From Fragilaria crotonensis (taxonomy: Eukaryota > Bacillariophyta > Fragilariophyceae > Fragilariales > Fragilariaceae): 49,098 bases of DNA. The notes under the pieces are model-generated. The model saw only the letters and a list, made by a program, of their open reading frames with translations. It made no database searches and had not been told where the DNA came from. A program made the translations under genes and the position numbers. The stretch spans positions 1 through 49,098 of the forward strand of contig JAKSYS010000485.1 in NCBI GenBank assembly GCA_022925895.1, written 5' to 3'. Shown in pieces: positions 32,945 to 43,500 of the stretch (positions are counted from its first letter, which is position 1; each line of letters begins with the position of its first letter).

Positions 32945-33339
32945 ATTCATTTTTCATCCTCATCAGGTGCATCTCAACATTCTTTGCACTGCAATGCTCT
33001 CAATGACGCCAGTTTTAGATTTGCATTCGAGTATATTTAAAGTGAAGGAGCGGTCCGAAGTATGAAGTTGGTCGCCACAAATTTCACATGTTAACTACGC
33101 ACGAAAACTCCCGATCCAAATTGTTGTTGTCTTCTTCACCTGGTACGTCTCGTTTCGAAGTCTTGTACTAAACATTCTTCGTATTGCAATGTGCTTAACA
33201 ACGCTCGTTTCAGATTTGTAATTGAGTAAATTTTAGAGAAGTTATGGTCGGAAATGCGAAGTTGGGTGTCACGAATTTCATGTTCAAATCACGACCGAAA
33301 ACTCCCGATCCGGTTTGCAAATCATTGTTTTCTTCTTCA
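32945..33339. repeat. Diverged tandem repeat of about 195 bp, two units
   Basis: Unit 1 (about 32945-33140) and unit 2 (about 33141-33339) share in order AACATTCTT, TGCAATG, TTTCAGATTTG or TTTTAGATTTG, GAAGTTGG, CGAAAACTCCCGATCC and TCTTCTTCACCT. Confidence 0.75.
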
Positions 33340-33500
33340 CCTAAGGAAAAGGGGTTCAAACTAGATAAAATATCCTCAAGTATACATATTTTTACTTGAG
33401 GCCTCCGGAGCAACTTCATTTAGAGAATTTAGATCCAGAGCCAATTTTGAACCTCCGGAGCTGCCTGTTTACTTAAGGAAATGTGCATTCGGAGCTACAC
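33340..33500. repeat. Diverged third copy of the 257-bp repeat (5' part)
   Basis: CCTAAGG, GGGGTTCAAACTAGATAAAA, TATCCTCAAGTA and TTTTTACTTGA match the beginning of the 257-bp repeats; then four CGGAGC or AGAGCC motifs at matching spacing and ACTTAAGGAAATGTGCAT. The end part with the ATG is missing. Confidence 0.8.
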
Positions 33501-33704
33501 AGGGAGGCACAGAGCTCATCGTGTGTTATTTTCTGGTAATAACTTCTTGCGTAGCCACTTTTCCACCAAAAAAGTGGAGTATGACATCCAGTAAATCAAA
33601 ATACGTACAGTGTCATACCGCTGTAACGTACATTACTGTAGTTTTTAAACGAAATACAGTTGATCCATCATACTGTTGTCTGCATTTGTCACATACAAGT
33701 ACCT
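33501..33704. other. Spacer between repeat copies
   Basis: About 200 bp of AT-rich sequence with no gene or repeat that I can recognise. Confidence 0.5.
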
Positions 33705-33961
33705 CCTAAGGGGGCGGGGTTCAAACTAGATAAAATATCCTCAAGTACATATATTTTTACTTGATACATCAGGAGCCATTTTACACAGGTGAATTTGCAT
33801 CGGGAGCTGTTTTTCTGCATCAAGAGCCACTGATAACTTAAGGAAATATGCATTGGGAGCTACGGATTGCTTCTGTAGACTCTGGTATCCATGAATTTAA
33901 ACTCCATACCATTCATCCCTTGGCAATCACAATAAAATCATACCATGCTGCCGATTGCAAC
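33705..33961. repeat. 257-bp direct repeat, right copy; 5' region of zinc-finger copy 3
   Basis: Matches 32682-32938 with three differences. It ends 17 bases into the coding sequence of copy 3 (ATG at 33945), so it should contain its promoter and leader. Confidence 0.95.
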
Positions 33962-35880
33962 ATCCAGGAAGCGATGCGCATCGGATGGGATACATTTGCC
34001 AGCATTGATTGAAGCAAATGGCTTTGCTTTCAAGAATCCTTCTCCTGTTGTCCACCCCATCATGACTATCCAAGAAGTTTTCACATTCTCTCCGTTTGGT
34101 CTAGGCTGTCGACAATGCATTCGGTCCACTTCAATTCAGTCAGACGAGAGATCCATTCAACTTCACCTGAAAAAACATGGTATGGACAGTAGGGTTTTTA
34201 CAGTCCGTTCTCTCCTTGAAGAATATAAAAAGGAACTACTTCATGCAAAGGCTTTGGGAAGTATCGATCCGTATCGGAGCGACAGCAAAACCTATGCTGG
34301 ATTTTCTTGTGTGTGTGGTCAATCCATCGACACTGCAAGACTGTGGGTTTTGATTCTTCAAAACTACAGAAAGTTGATCTCATCAAGCTTTGCTGCGGTA
34401 GGTATGTGACTCATGCTAAAATCACTTCATTTTTCAACGAATCACCACACAATTCAAAACAGCAATTTGATTATTGTGAGGCAAGAGCTGTGCTTTTTCC
34501 TATTCTTCCAAAAAGGGAAAAACAGGATCATACGTACACACATATGTTTACACCCCTTATTCATGGATGCGGTGGTGGCAAACAATTTGTCCAGAAGATA
34601 AAATCCGACTTTTCTTTGATCCATTCATCACCGTGCTCATCAACTGAGTTCTTGTTGGTTCAAATCCACAAGCATGCTGAGGATTGGCTCCTTAAGTTCG
34701 TGCAAAAAAATATATTGATGGTTCCTGGCAATCTCCGAGCTGGACTTCAAACATTTGAAGGTGGTGAAATAGAAGAGATATCACATCGTTGTACCTACAC
34801 AATGCAACACGATCCAAGGAGTTTGCTTCCAGAGTTGAAAAAGCTTTTATCCTTTTCTTACAGACGAGGTCTCTTTGCATTGAGAGGCTTTGACACAAGC
34901 AATGCCTTTGCAGTGCCCTACTTTTTGAAGGACTTGTTGCTTGAAGTCCCTCAATTGGTGGCATCTCTTCCCTTTGTTGCAGAGTTCTGTTTAATGTTTG
35001 CTTTCCCGAGTCTCAACCAATGGTTCAGAAATCAACATGATCTCTTGTGACACAGTGTCCTCTGTCTTCTCAAAGATCTCATCAGTTCTGAAGGCAGCCG
35101 TTTGCTCCGTTATCTGTTCATTTTCCAACCAGTCATTTACAATTTTTGGTCCTGCACTTGTCAAATCAGTACGTGAATCACCAGTGATTCACATTTTGTC
35201 ACCGATGGTTCGTCAAATTCGTGAAATGCATCGTCGCATGCCTAAAAGGAGAAAGACAACACTTGATACGGTTGGCAACATTATGGTTGATCAATATTCT
35301 TTCTTATTTGATGACTGGTCTCGAATCGTACCTCGGACAGTGTTCTTGATGCGGGATGCAATTACTGAATTGGCAGACGGGCTATGGTGGGAACCCATTG
35401 TTGACCTTGCAACAAATGTCAAGGTAAGGGTAGACAAGGACACAGGGGACCTTGCTCTTGTCAATATTCACTCAGTTTGGAAGCAAGGTTTGTGCTTGCC
35501 TCTTGAGCATCTGGATTATTTAACTGCACAACTCGAGATGTCTTTTCATGGATTTGGTGGTGGCTTGGCACGAATGACCGGAATTGGTTGAACCATCAAT
35601 GTTTCACTGCGTTTACAGCAATGATACTATCTACTACTCCCTTACATCATTGAAAGGTTTCACCAATGCTTCACGACGAAAGTGTAAACAAGTTGAACGC
35701 AAGCTTCCAACAATTATCTCCCGATATTTTTTGTTGTTTCGATCCCTGATCCAAAACAATGGAAGCTTTTTCTCAGATGAAGACTCTCAATCATTAATCT
35801 TTCCAAGGCGAGTCAATCGATCAGATTTTGGACCATCTCATGTGATTCGGGATCTCTTCAACTTGTCGTCATTACCATAA
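33945..35880 (+). pseudogene. Zinc-finger-like family, copy 3 (longest copy, function unknown)
   Basis: Reference copy of a family also found at 4533 and 14280. Start ATG at 33945 (MLPIATSRKRC). Order of visible blocks: VFTFSPFGLGCRQC with QLHLKKHGMDS (C-x2-C...H-type finger), SIDPYRSDSKTYAGFSCVCG (second Cys pair), then in a +1 frame KVDLIKLCCGRYV, FDYCEARAVLFPILPKREKQ, DHTYTHMFTPLIHGCGGGKQ, NILMVPGNLRAGLQTFEGGE, YTMQHDPRSLLPEL, FLKDLLLEVPQL. A shift near 35000 leads to FTIFGPALVKSV, IREMHRRMPKRRKTTLD, FDDWSRIVPRTVFLMRDAI and SFHGFGGGLARMTG. A last shift near 35585 leads to RRKCKQVERKLPTIISRYFL and the stop at 35880. Three frame changes and no clear intron signals. I do not recognise the family and see no DDE or tyrosine-recombinase signature. 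LINE B ends directly after its stop. Confidence 0.6.
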
Positions 35881-38800
35881 ACCTGAAATCTATTTTACGT
35901 GCTGCCGCGGTGCCTATGATTGGAGACACTCGACCCGCACGGTTAGACGCGACCCCCGAAGGAGCGCGGCCGACTGTATACGAATAAAGCCATGAAGGTA
36001 CCCGGAAGACCCTCACTTCGGAGCGAAATACGTGCGTATTGATCTGACGTTTTGAATTGCCTTTGTCTTCACTGTCCGCAGACTGTTCATAAACACCGGT
36101 CCATTGATTGTGATCCATTTTGAATGACCCATGGCGGCTGTTCCAAATGGTTGCGTATATCGGGATATAAGAGTGACTGTGCGCTTGGTTCCATATGTTG
36201 ACGTTGATCGTAAATTGCCGACAAACGTCGCGTCACTTCGCGTCGTTCCGCGATGATTCTTGTGGCCTCGTCTTTGCCATGGACATCTTCGTTCCGCATT
36301 TTCCACAGTGCATACCACTGCTCCCAAATCACAGTAATGATTGCCACTTGCCACTTGTGCCCAGTAGGGTTCTTCGTTGGTAGGTGGTGTCTGTTTCGAA
36401 ACAAATGGTTGTTCTGGAGGTCTGCCCACTGCTGGCTAAATCTCCCATTAAACAGTTGTCGCCATCCAATGCTATTCTGGGTCGCAAGCAGAGGATGCAG
36501 TGCAACGGGGTATCGGTCGAGTGGCAACTGAACGAGAGGCGGGTTGTCTGGGTCCAGCCACTGTCGGAATGCCTCCAACAACAAATCCCGAAGGGGTCCA
36601 TAGGTGTAATGATTATCGCACGTTTCCGCCAATTTGGTGAGAAATTTGTGACGCCATGAGGTACGAGCCACAGTCGGGCATCGGAGTATGTGGTCACGGT
36701 CTTCGTGTAACGAGAGGCAGCAAGGGCATGTACGCTTTCCTTTGTCCATACGATTCTGTCTGCTATGGGTTGGAAGAACGTCATGTACGAACTTGACGAA
36801 GTGAATCCGATGAGTAATCTGTTTCCTCAATGCGCTGCCATGAGCTTGCCAGTTGATCGAATGCACTGTCGACGAGGACCATCCGTTTTTGATGCGCAGG
36901 TATTCTAATAAAGATGGGCTGCATGAGACGAAGTAACCGTGCCTTCCAGTAGATGAAGGTGCACGCCGGTTCTTGGTGTAATAAGTGCGAGCGGCCTGTC
37001 TTGCCCGCGGAGATCTTGAAACCGTCCTGCCATAGCGTCGGCATCAACATTTAACCGTGCCAGCAGTGGAAGTTGGGCGTAAGGTATCTTCTCATCTTGG
37101 TGTCCTTTAATGAACTTCAGTTTGAGATCGGGTAAGTGTTTTAGTGCATTTTGGATTTCGATCAAGATGTCCCAATCTGGACATAAGACATCCAGTACTA
37201 CCGCGTCGCCATCAATGCTGACAGGTTCATCGGTTGCATCAAGAGGCCGGTCCCCTCCTCCGAGTGTTTTCAAGACGCTTTGGCTGTCGGTTACCAGGAC
37301 CCCTCGCCATGCTTCCACTCGGCCAGTGAATTCTGCAATGCGAATCAGGAATCGTAATATGGACAGTAATCCGTAACCTTCTGCTCGATATGATGATGGT
37401 CGAGGGCCTCGAGCTGGGCCCATACCTGTTGCGGCCTGTAAACCTTGGTCCGTACTAAGTACCCAGCCGAACGCACCCTGAGTTGTGAATCTTACGGAAC
37501 CGTCCGATGCCGCTCGGAGTCCGTGTGACAACGCTTCGCACAGCGCATTTGGATCAACATGCATGGTGGTCATCCTTAGAACGTCAATTTCCCACGGGTC
37601 GAGGGTGTTAACGAACTCGTCGAATGTTGTGTCACTTGCCGGCTCTCTGCCGGATGCTATGATGGTGTGATAAATCGGATGGACTTGCCAGTTGTCGGGA
37701 TTGAGTGGCGAAACCGACACTAGCACCGGGTGACTGTCCTTTAGAGTTGCCATCTGTCGCACTCGTGTGATGAAGCGGTACTCTCCAGGATGCGATGTTG
37801 GTTTACATGCTTGATATGTTGTGGTTGTCCCTATCCTGATGTAAAGGCGACGACGATGAAGATACGCGAAATGTTGTTGTCTTTGTTGAGACCGTGGGTG
37901 GAGCCATACACCGAGCGGGCGGATAAGGACGCCGTCTGGTGTGCTCCAGAGTTGGTTTGCCTTGCGCCATAATTTCCATTCCGCATCCGACGGTCGATCT
38001 TGGTGTACTTGAAGCCATTTAGTGGTACTACTCCTGTCTGATGGCGATCCTTGGAGTTTTGATGGATCAAGTTGCAATCCTGTTTCATCTGATATATCGG
38101 ATAGCGTCACCGCCTGAAGAAAGAGACGACAATAATTTAACCGTCGAATTTGAGACGCGGAGAACTTGTTCGATTCCAGGATGATGTCCATGATGTGAGT
38201 ATCATGTTCTCGCTCGATCGAAGGTACGAAGGTGTTGTCCAGTTCAAAACTTGCATTCACTTGAGCCATAAATGTGCGCATAGAAGCTAACCACTTTGAT
38301 TCCAAATGGGGAAGGTCTTCATACACTCGTTGAAAGATTGAATACGAGGTTCCGGCTGTCATTTGAGTCCAAGCTACGGCGCACTTGAGGAGTTTTCCTG
38401 GAATGGTTTGATCTTGTCGCCAATGTCGCATAAACGTTGTGATTTGCCCCACTCCTTGGTGCATGTACAAATGCCGGAAATTAGCTCCGCCGTATGCTTG
38501 GGGGCCATAAATGATCTCTCTCTTTGTGTTTCTATTAAAACCGCACTTTGCCACAATTATCGTCATTGCAGTTCGCTGGACGCGATCAAGTTGGGCGTAG
38601 GTTAGTGCCGAACATGATAATGGGTATCCGATACTGGGTAGATAGCATGCATAATAAAATGTCCATGCTTCCACGGTTGTCAAGTGACATTTCCATAAAA
38701 ATTCTGTACTGGTATCGCTTTTCTTGCGTAGCTGTTGAACTTGTTGTGCCTGGGTTCCTGCAGGTTCCTTGTAATGTCCAAGAGTCTTATGCGCTGTATG

Positions 38801-40315
38801 TGGTGGGAGAAACGTCAACTCATGCACGCCGTCTGTTAGATTGTCCGTCACCTCTATCGGAATCGCCGGTTTTGTACTCATTAGGACAGGGTCGCCTTTT
38901 TCCCCAAAGTGCCAACTCAGCAGATGACAAGAACATTTCGACAGTTCCAGGGCTCCGCCACTTGCTCCCAATAGATCGGCCCATGTTTGCGCGTTATGCC
39001 GCAATTGATGATAGATTGTTGGCAATGTCGATGCCGTTTCGTCGCGCATGAACTCGTTGGTTTGTCCGTTGCTATCATCTACGAAGCCCACCATTCCCAA
39101 TTCCATTGGGTGTGACCGATCGGGGTGACAATAGGTAGCTGCATAAGCCAAGTCGTCATAACAATTGAAGAGGATACTCGATAGAAAACACCAAATCATG
39201 GGCGAATTACCGCTCCCTTGTCCTGTGCCATATATTGGATACTCAGTAGAATGTGTGTACCCGGTTTCGGACACTCCCAATTCGGTTCGAATTCGATATG
39301 TTGCATGTTCCAGCGTTTTGGAATTTGATTGCGTTATGGATTTGGGCACGCCATACTTGCGACTCACTATCATTGCCAGATTAGGGATAATCCGGTCATA
39401 ACATGACATCGCATCGTAATTTGTTTGCACCAACATTTTCCGAGATGCGCGAGATATTTCAAACTGCATCTCTTCAATGAATACCGGATCGATTGCGTTA
39501 CGTCTTGGTCGCGAGCCGAATTGTCCGTCATTTAGTTCACGGAAAGCTTCCGCCTGGTATAATGCCTTTCTCCATTTGACCCCCAACATTAAGTTGTAAT
39601 CGGCTTCATATATGTGTATAACCCTCGTTCGATGGATCCGGACGTTATCGTGATCTTTAAAAGAATTGTATTAACCACGGTGCGCCACCGTTGGTATGCA
39701 TACCCCGCACCAATGCGTAGTTTAACATTTGGACGTGTAGTCTCAATAGGCAACCTTGCATATGATTCCATTTGTGCCTTTTTCTGTATCTTCTTCCGTC
39801 TCTGATTGCGTTTCTGAGTATGCATGGCGGGAGATCATTACTTTATAATGTCCTAAGTGAAGGCCCGATGGAGATGTTGAAGTAGATTCACTCCAGACCT
39901 TAAGTTTGCCAATATATTCTTGTTCTGAGATAGGTGTATCCGATTCGATGGCCGCCATTTCTTCAGTTTGCTGCATGTGCTGAATTAACATTGCCACATT
40001 GTCATCAAGTCCCGTCGTGTCAAATTCTCCTTTCAAGATATCCTCGGTGGAGGAACCGTCTCCACAAAGCCCAGTTGATCAACCAATGGGGCTACCGTGA
40101 ATGGTGAGCCTTGAGCTTGACCGAAGTGCGTTCTGTTTCGTTGTTGCAAGTGGTACAAAACTTCAGTGGGAACATCGACTTGTTGCCATTCTTCGCACTC
40201 TTTGGGATCTTCACCGGATTGGAGTGGGATTTCAATGCGGGTGACTCCTTGGCGTTGATGTGGATCTCGAAGAACTTTCAATTTCTTAAACAATTGTTTT
40301 ATGTCTTCGGCTTTC
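35881..40315 (-). mobile_element. LINE B, 3' part (downstream of the LINE C insertion)
   Basis: Minus-strand non-LTR element whose ORF2 is split by LINE C; the upstream piece is 49002-49098. The 3' end carries AAATAGATTTCAGGTTT (minus strand, 35897-35881), shared with the truncated LINE ending at 14105. It abuts, tail to tail, the stop codon of zinc-finger copy 3. The 5' part with endonuclease and ORF1 lies beyond the right edge. Confidence 0.85.
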
Positions 40316-40317
40316 AT
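36013..40317 (-). pseudogene. LINE B ORF2: reverse transcriptase, RNase H, zinc-binding C-terminus
   Basis: Begins after the insertion with KAEDIKQLFKKLKVLRDPHQ and QGVTRIEIPLQ. Frame breaks near 40036, 39743 and 39650 separate EYIGKLKVWSESTSTSPSG with LHLGHYK, then ETTRPNVKLRIGAGYAYQRW, then RVIHIYEADYN, from the 894-codon main frame. RT motifs there: NYDAMSCYDRIIP (first Asp), GTGQGSGNSPMIW, GMVGFVDDSNG (catalytic Asp pair, residue about 170). RNase H: RAASDGSVRFTTQGAFGW, SYRAEGYGLLSI, VLVTDSQSVLKTL, FIKGHQDEKIPYA, LNVDADAMAG. After a shift near 36870 a zinc-binding motif CPCCLSLHEDRDHILRC follows, and the end runs in another frame to 36013. Only indels, no nonsense codons in the main blocks. 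Interrupted by LINE C, so it cannot act alone. Confidence 0.85.
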
Positions 40318-40439
40318 AAAATAAAAATTGAACTAATTATAGGGTTGTCACCGTGTTTCAGCCGGTAGGCTGATACCGTGTACCCCGTCCCGGCGGTCGA
40401 AACCGCGAGGACTGCTATTATCTAGACAAAGAAAAACCG

Positions 40440-40529
40440 AAACGGGACTGAAAGAAGACGTGATCCGTGACTGACGCATGGATCAAACGGGACTGAAAAA
40501 AGATGTAATCAGTGACTGGCGCGACGTTC
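40440..40529. repeat. 45-bp tandem duplication across the LINE C ORF2 stop
   Basis: Units start AAACGGGACTGAAA at 40440 and 40485, followed by GA(C/T)GT(G/A)ATC(C/A)GTGACTG. The ORF2 stop codon (40485-40483) lies at the unit junction, so the duplication may have changed the protein end. Confidence 0.75.
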
Positions 40530-43500
40530 CGTCTTTTGTTAACTCAGAAGACGATTGTTTAACTTTTCGGAGCCAGCGCCTACGCGTTGCTGATGGACCT
40601 TCTAAGAGCTTAGAAAGAGAACGTTGGCAGTAGTGTTGGTCGCCTATACGAAGGAGATGCGGACGTGAGTGGTAGTACTCGATCTCAATTGCTTCAGCCG
40701 TGGAGGATAGATGGTTACTTGACGTAGAGTCGTGGAGACAACCGTTCCGAGCAATCCAAAGTCGACGAGTATGTTGACATAAAGCAGAGATGATTCGTTG
40801 CATACGATTGTTTCCAGCACGCGGATCGCAACGAGGAGTATGCATGTCGAGTAGAGCCAGTTCCGACCATTCCCGAGCAAGGAAACCTTTGACAGCCGAG
40901 TTCCATCCAATTTGTTGCTGCGACGATAGAGCGGAGGTAATCCCAGGGTGGAAATGGGAAGGGTACTGGTGGATATCTGGTGCAAACGCTGAATCAGAAG
41001 AAATCACATGACAGATGCCCTCAACGATCAGATACCGGATAGGGTGGGAGTCGTTTGTTAGGATATCCGAGCGAAGGGTAGATCGACTTGAAGCGAATGC
41101 GGGATTTGCCGTACATCGAAGAAAATGATGAGGAGTTTCGTCGGCCACCTGACAGCATGGGCAGAGCTTTAGACTATCGTCCTTGATGGGCGCCTCGCGA
41201 AAACGTTGTATTCAAGAGGTAGTACCGTGAATGAACTTGAAGTGTTGTGTTCGAAGCGTTGGGCGGAGTTTGCGAAAATGGTTTCCAAAGTTTGAAAATC
41301 GACAAGATCCCAGGCCGCGTCGTTCCATTGTTCTGTTTTTGTATCTCAGCACGCTGGTGGTATCCATTTACATGGAACCGAATACAATCATCGTAATGTC
41401 CGGTGACCGGTGAACCATTAATGTACAAAGTACTCCCATTGTCCTGCCGGTGATCCACCGATGATCGAGATCGGAGTCGTCCATGTTCTCGATATCTGGT
41501 AGCGAGAAAATCCGCGTCAATATTCAACCGAGCAGAAACTGGGAGTCGGTCATAAGATATCGCGACATCCTGATGGGCTTTAACCCATATTGGTCGGAAG
41601 GAGCGTTTGAGTACCCGAAGTGACGACGAGATAATGGATAGAAGGTCAGCATCCGAGGGCATGCGAATAGATCGACGACGACCGCAAAATGTATGGAAAC
41701 GGCTGATGGCTGAACGACTGTCAGTGTACCAATTGAAGGAGCACCGATGCTTCAATCCCCAGAATACCGACAATGAGGACAACAGCAGCAGGGCGGATGC
41801 ACATCCGCCAAGTTCACTGCAGTAGATGAGTGAGTGTCGTTGGAACCATCCACTGGGCCTGAGCATGTGAACAGAACTTGTTTACCAGTGCTAAGAATCC
41901 ATCCATGAGTAGCTGAATTTTTACTGAGTCCCCATCGGAGGCGAGGTGCAGTCGAGACTTGATCGAAACGCACGCCACACTTGCAGATCGGAGGCTTTTG
42001 TTGAAGCCCATCTAAAAGACGTCGCTCTGTCCTCGATGAAAGGGATGTGATATACGAAGGAAGATCAGGAAAAGACTGCGACGGCACTGTAGTTGCTGAA
42101 GGAGGAAGACATTTGTCCTGGGGGACTTTCCAATAGGGTGGGTAACGGAGATAGGATGAACGAATGAACCTCTTCCATAGGCGCTGTTGAGATTTTGAGG
42201 GTTTATCCTGTCGAGGCCACTTGGACGATGGCTCAAAGTCAGATGGACGGCTGCCATCAAGATAACACAGCAGAATACGGTTCGGGCGATCGGGATCACA
42301 CATGTCGGCTAAAGTAGCAACTTGGAGCCACAGGCGGACGAGATTTAAGTCCTGTTGTTGCGCAGGTGTGTACCTCGTCAAATGGTCCAACTGCATGATG
42401 TATTCATCCTTCGGGCCACGAAGTGGGTCAAGATGAAGATCCGAAATCTGTAGGTGCATGTTGTTATTGCCAAGAAACTGACGCACCGACAGTATCCAAG
42501 ACGGTGTTAAATAAGAAACATGCCGGTTGGGATGCTCCAAGAGATGGAAGTCAACTCCTGCCTCCCGCTGCGAGTAATCGAGGTTCAGTCGGATTAAATT
42601 TCCAGCCTCCGAGTCACTGTACAGGGCGTTTCGAAGAAACTTAAGGGTCTCGATACCCATTTCGGTCCGCAAATCATACAGTCCGAGACCACCGAGTTCA
42701 AGAGGTCCATATCGTAAGGCTGTTGGGATGGTGCTGCGAATATGCAGGCGTTGAAGGATGACTCTACTGATTTGTGACTGGACCTTGGATAATTCCTCTT
42801 CGTTTGTGGCGAGGGCTGCCAGGCTATATCGCATCGATGGAATATAAATCGAACGATGGAAAATCGCAACATCCATTTCAGTCAGACGTGGAGATCGTAA
42901 ACGTCGCGCAAAAGTGTCCGCTTTTTCTTTCAGAGCAGCAAGATGGTCAGTGAAATCCCCCATCGGGTTTAAAAGGACTCCCAGCATTCGAATTGAATCG
43001 GTCGGTGATGTTTGCTTTATAGCATGGCGAGTTGGTGATTTGCCTTGAGTCAGGGATATCGACGGAGCATTCGGTATCATCCTTCTTAAGATTGGGCGGC
43101 CGTGCTGCCATTCCCATTGAAGAACAAAAAAGGAGCATTTCTTCAAATTTAGTTTGCCTCCCGACATGTATAGTAGTTTTCCCAAGACTGTGCGACAAAC
43201 TCTAGACGAGCGATAAGATCGCTGTATGAGTCGCCATCATTTGACGTAAAGCCCACCGACGTATCGTCCACGAACGCGTCCGATGACCGTGAATGGGGTC
43301 TACCACCAGCGATGGGATCAAAATGCATGCGATGGGGAACAATGCGGTCGAATGCATGTAGGAGGAGAACAACGAGTGATAACCAGACTGCCGGTGATGC
43401 GCCGCTACCTTGGCCAGTGCCAAATAAAGGAGCAAAAGGGGTTCCTGAGTAATTCGATTCCGAGACACCGTATGCTGTCTTTACCGTATACCGCATGAAT

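Noticed and set aside
32682-33961. 257-bp direct repeats as LTRs of a retrotransposon
   Set aside because: No TG...CA ends, no primer-binding or polypurine tract, no coding sequence between them, and one end lies inside a coding start.
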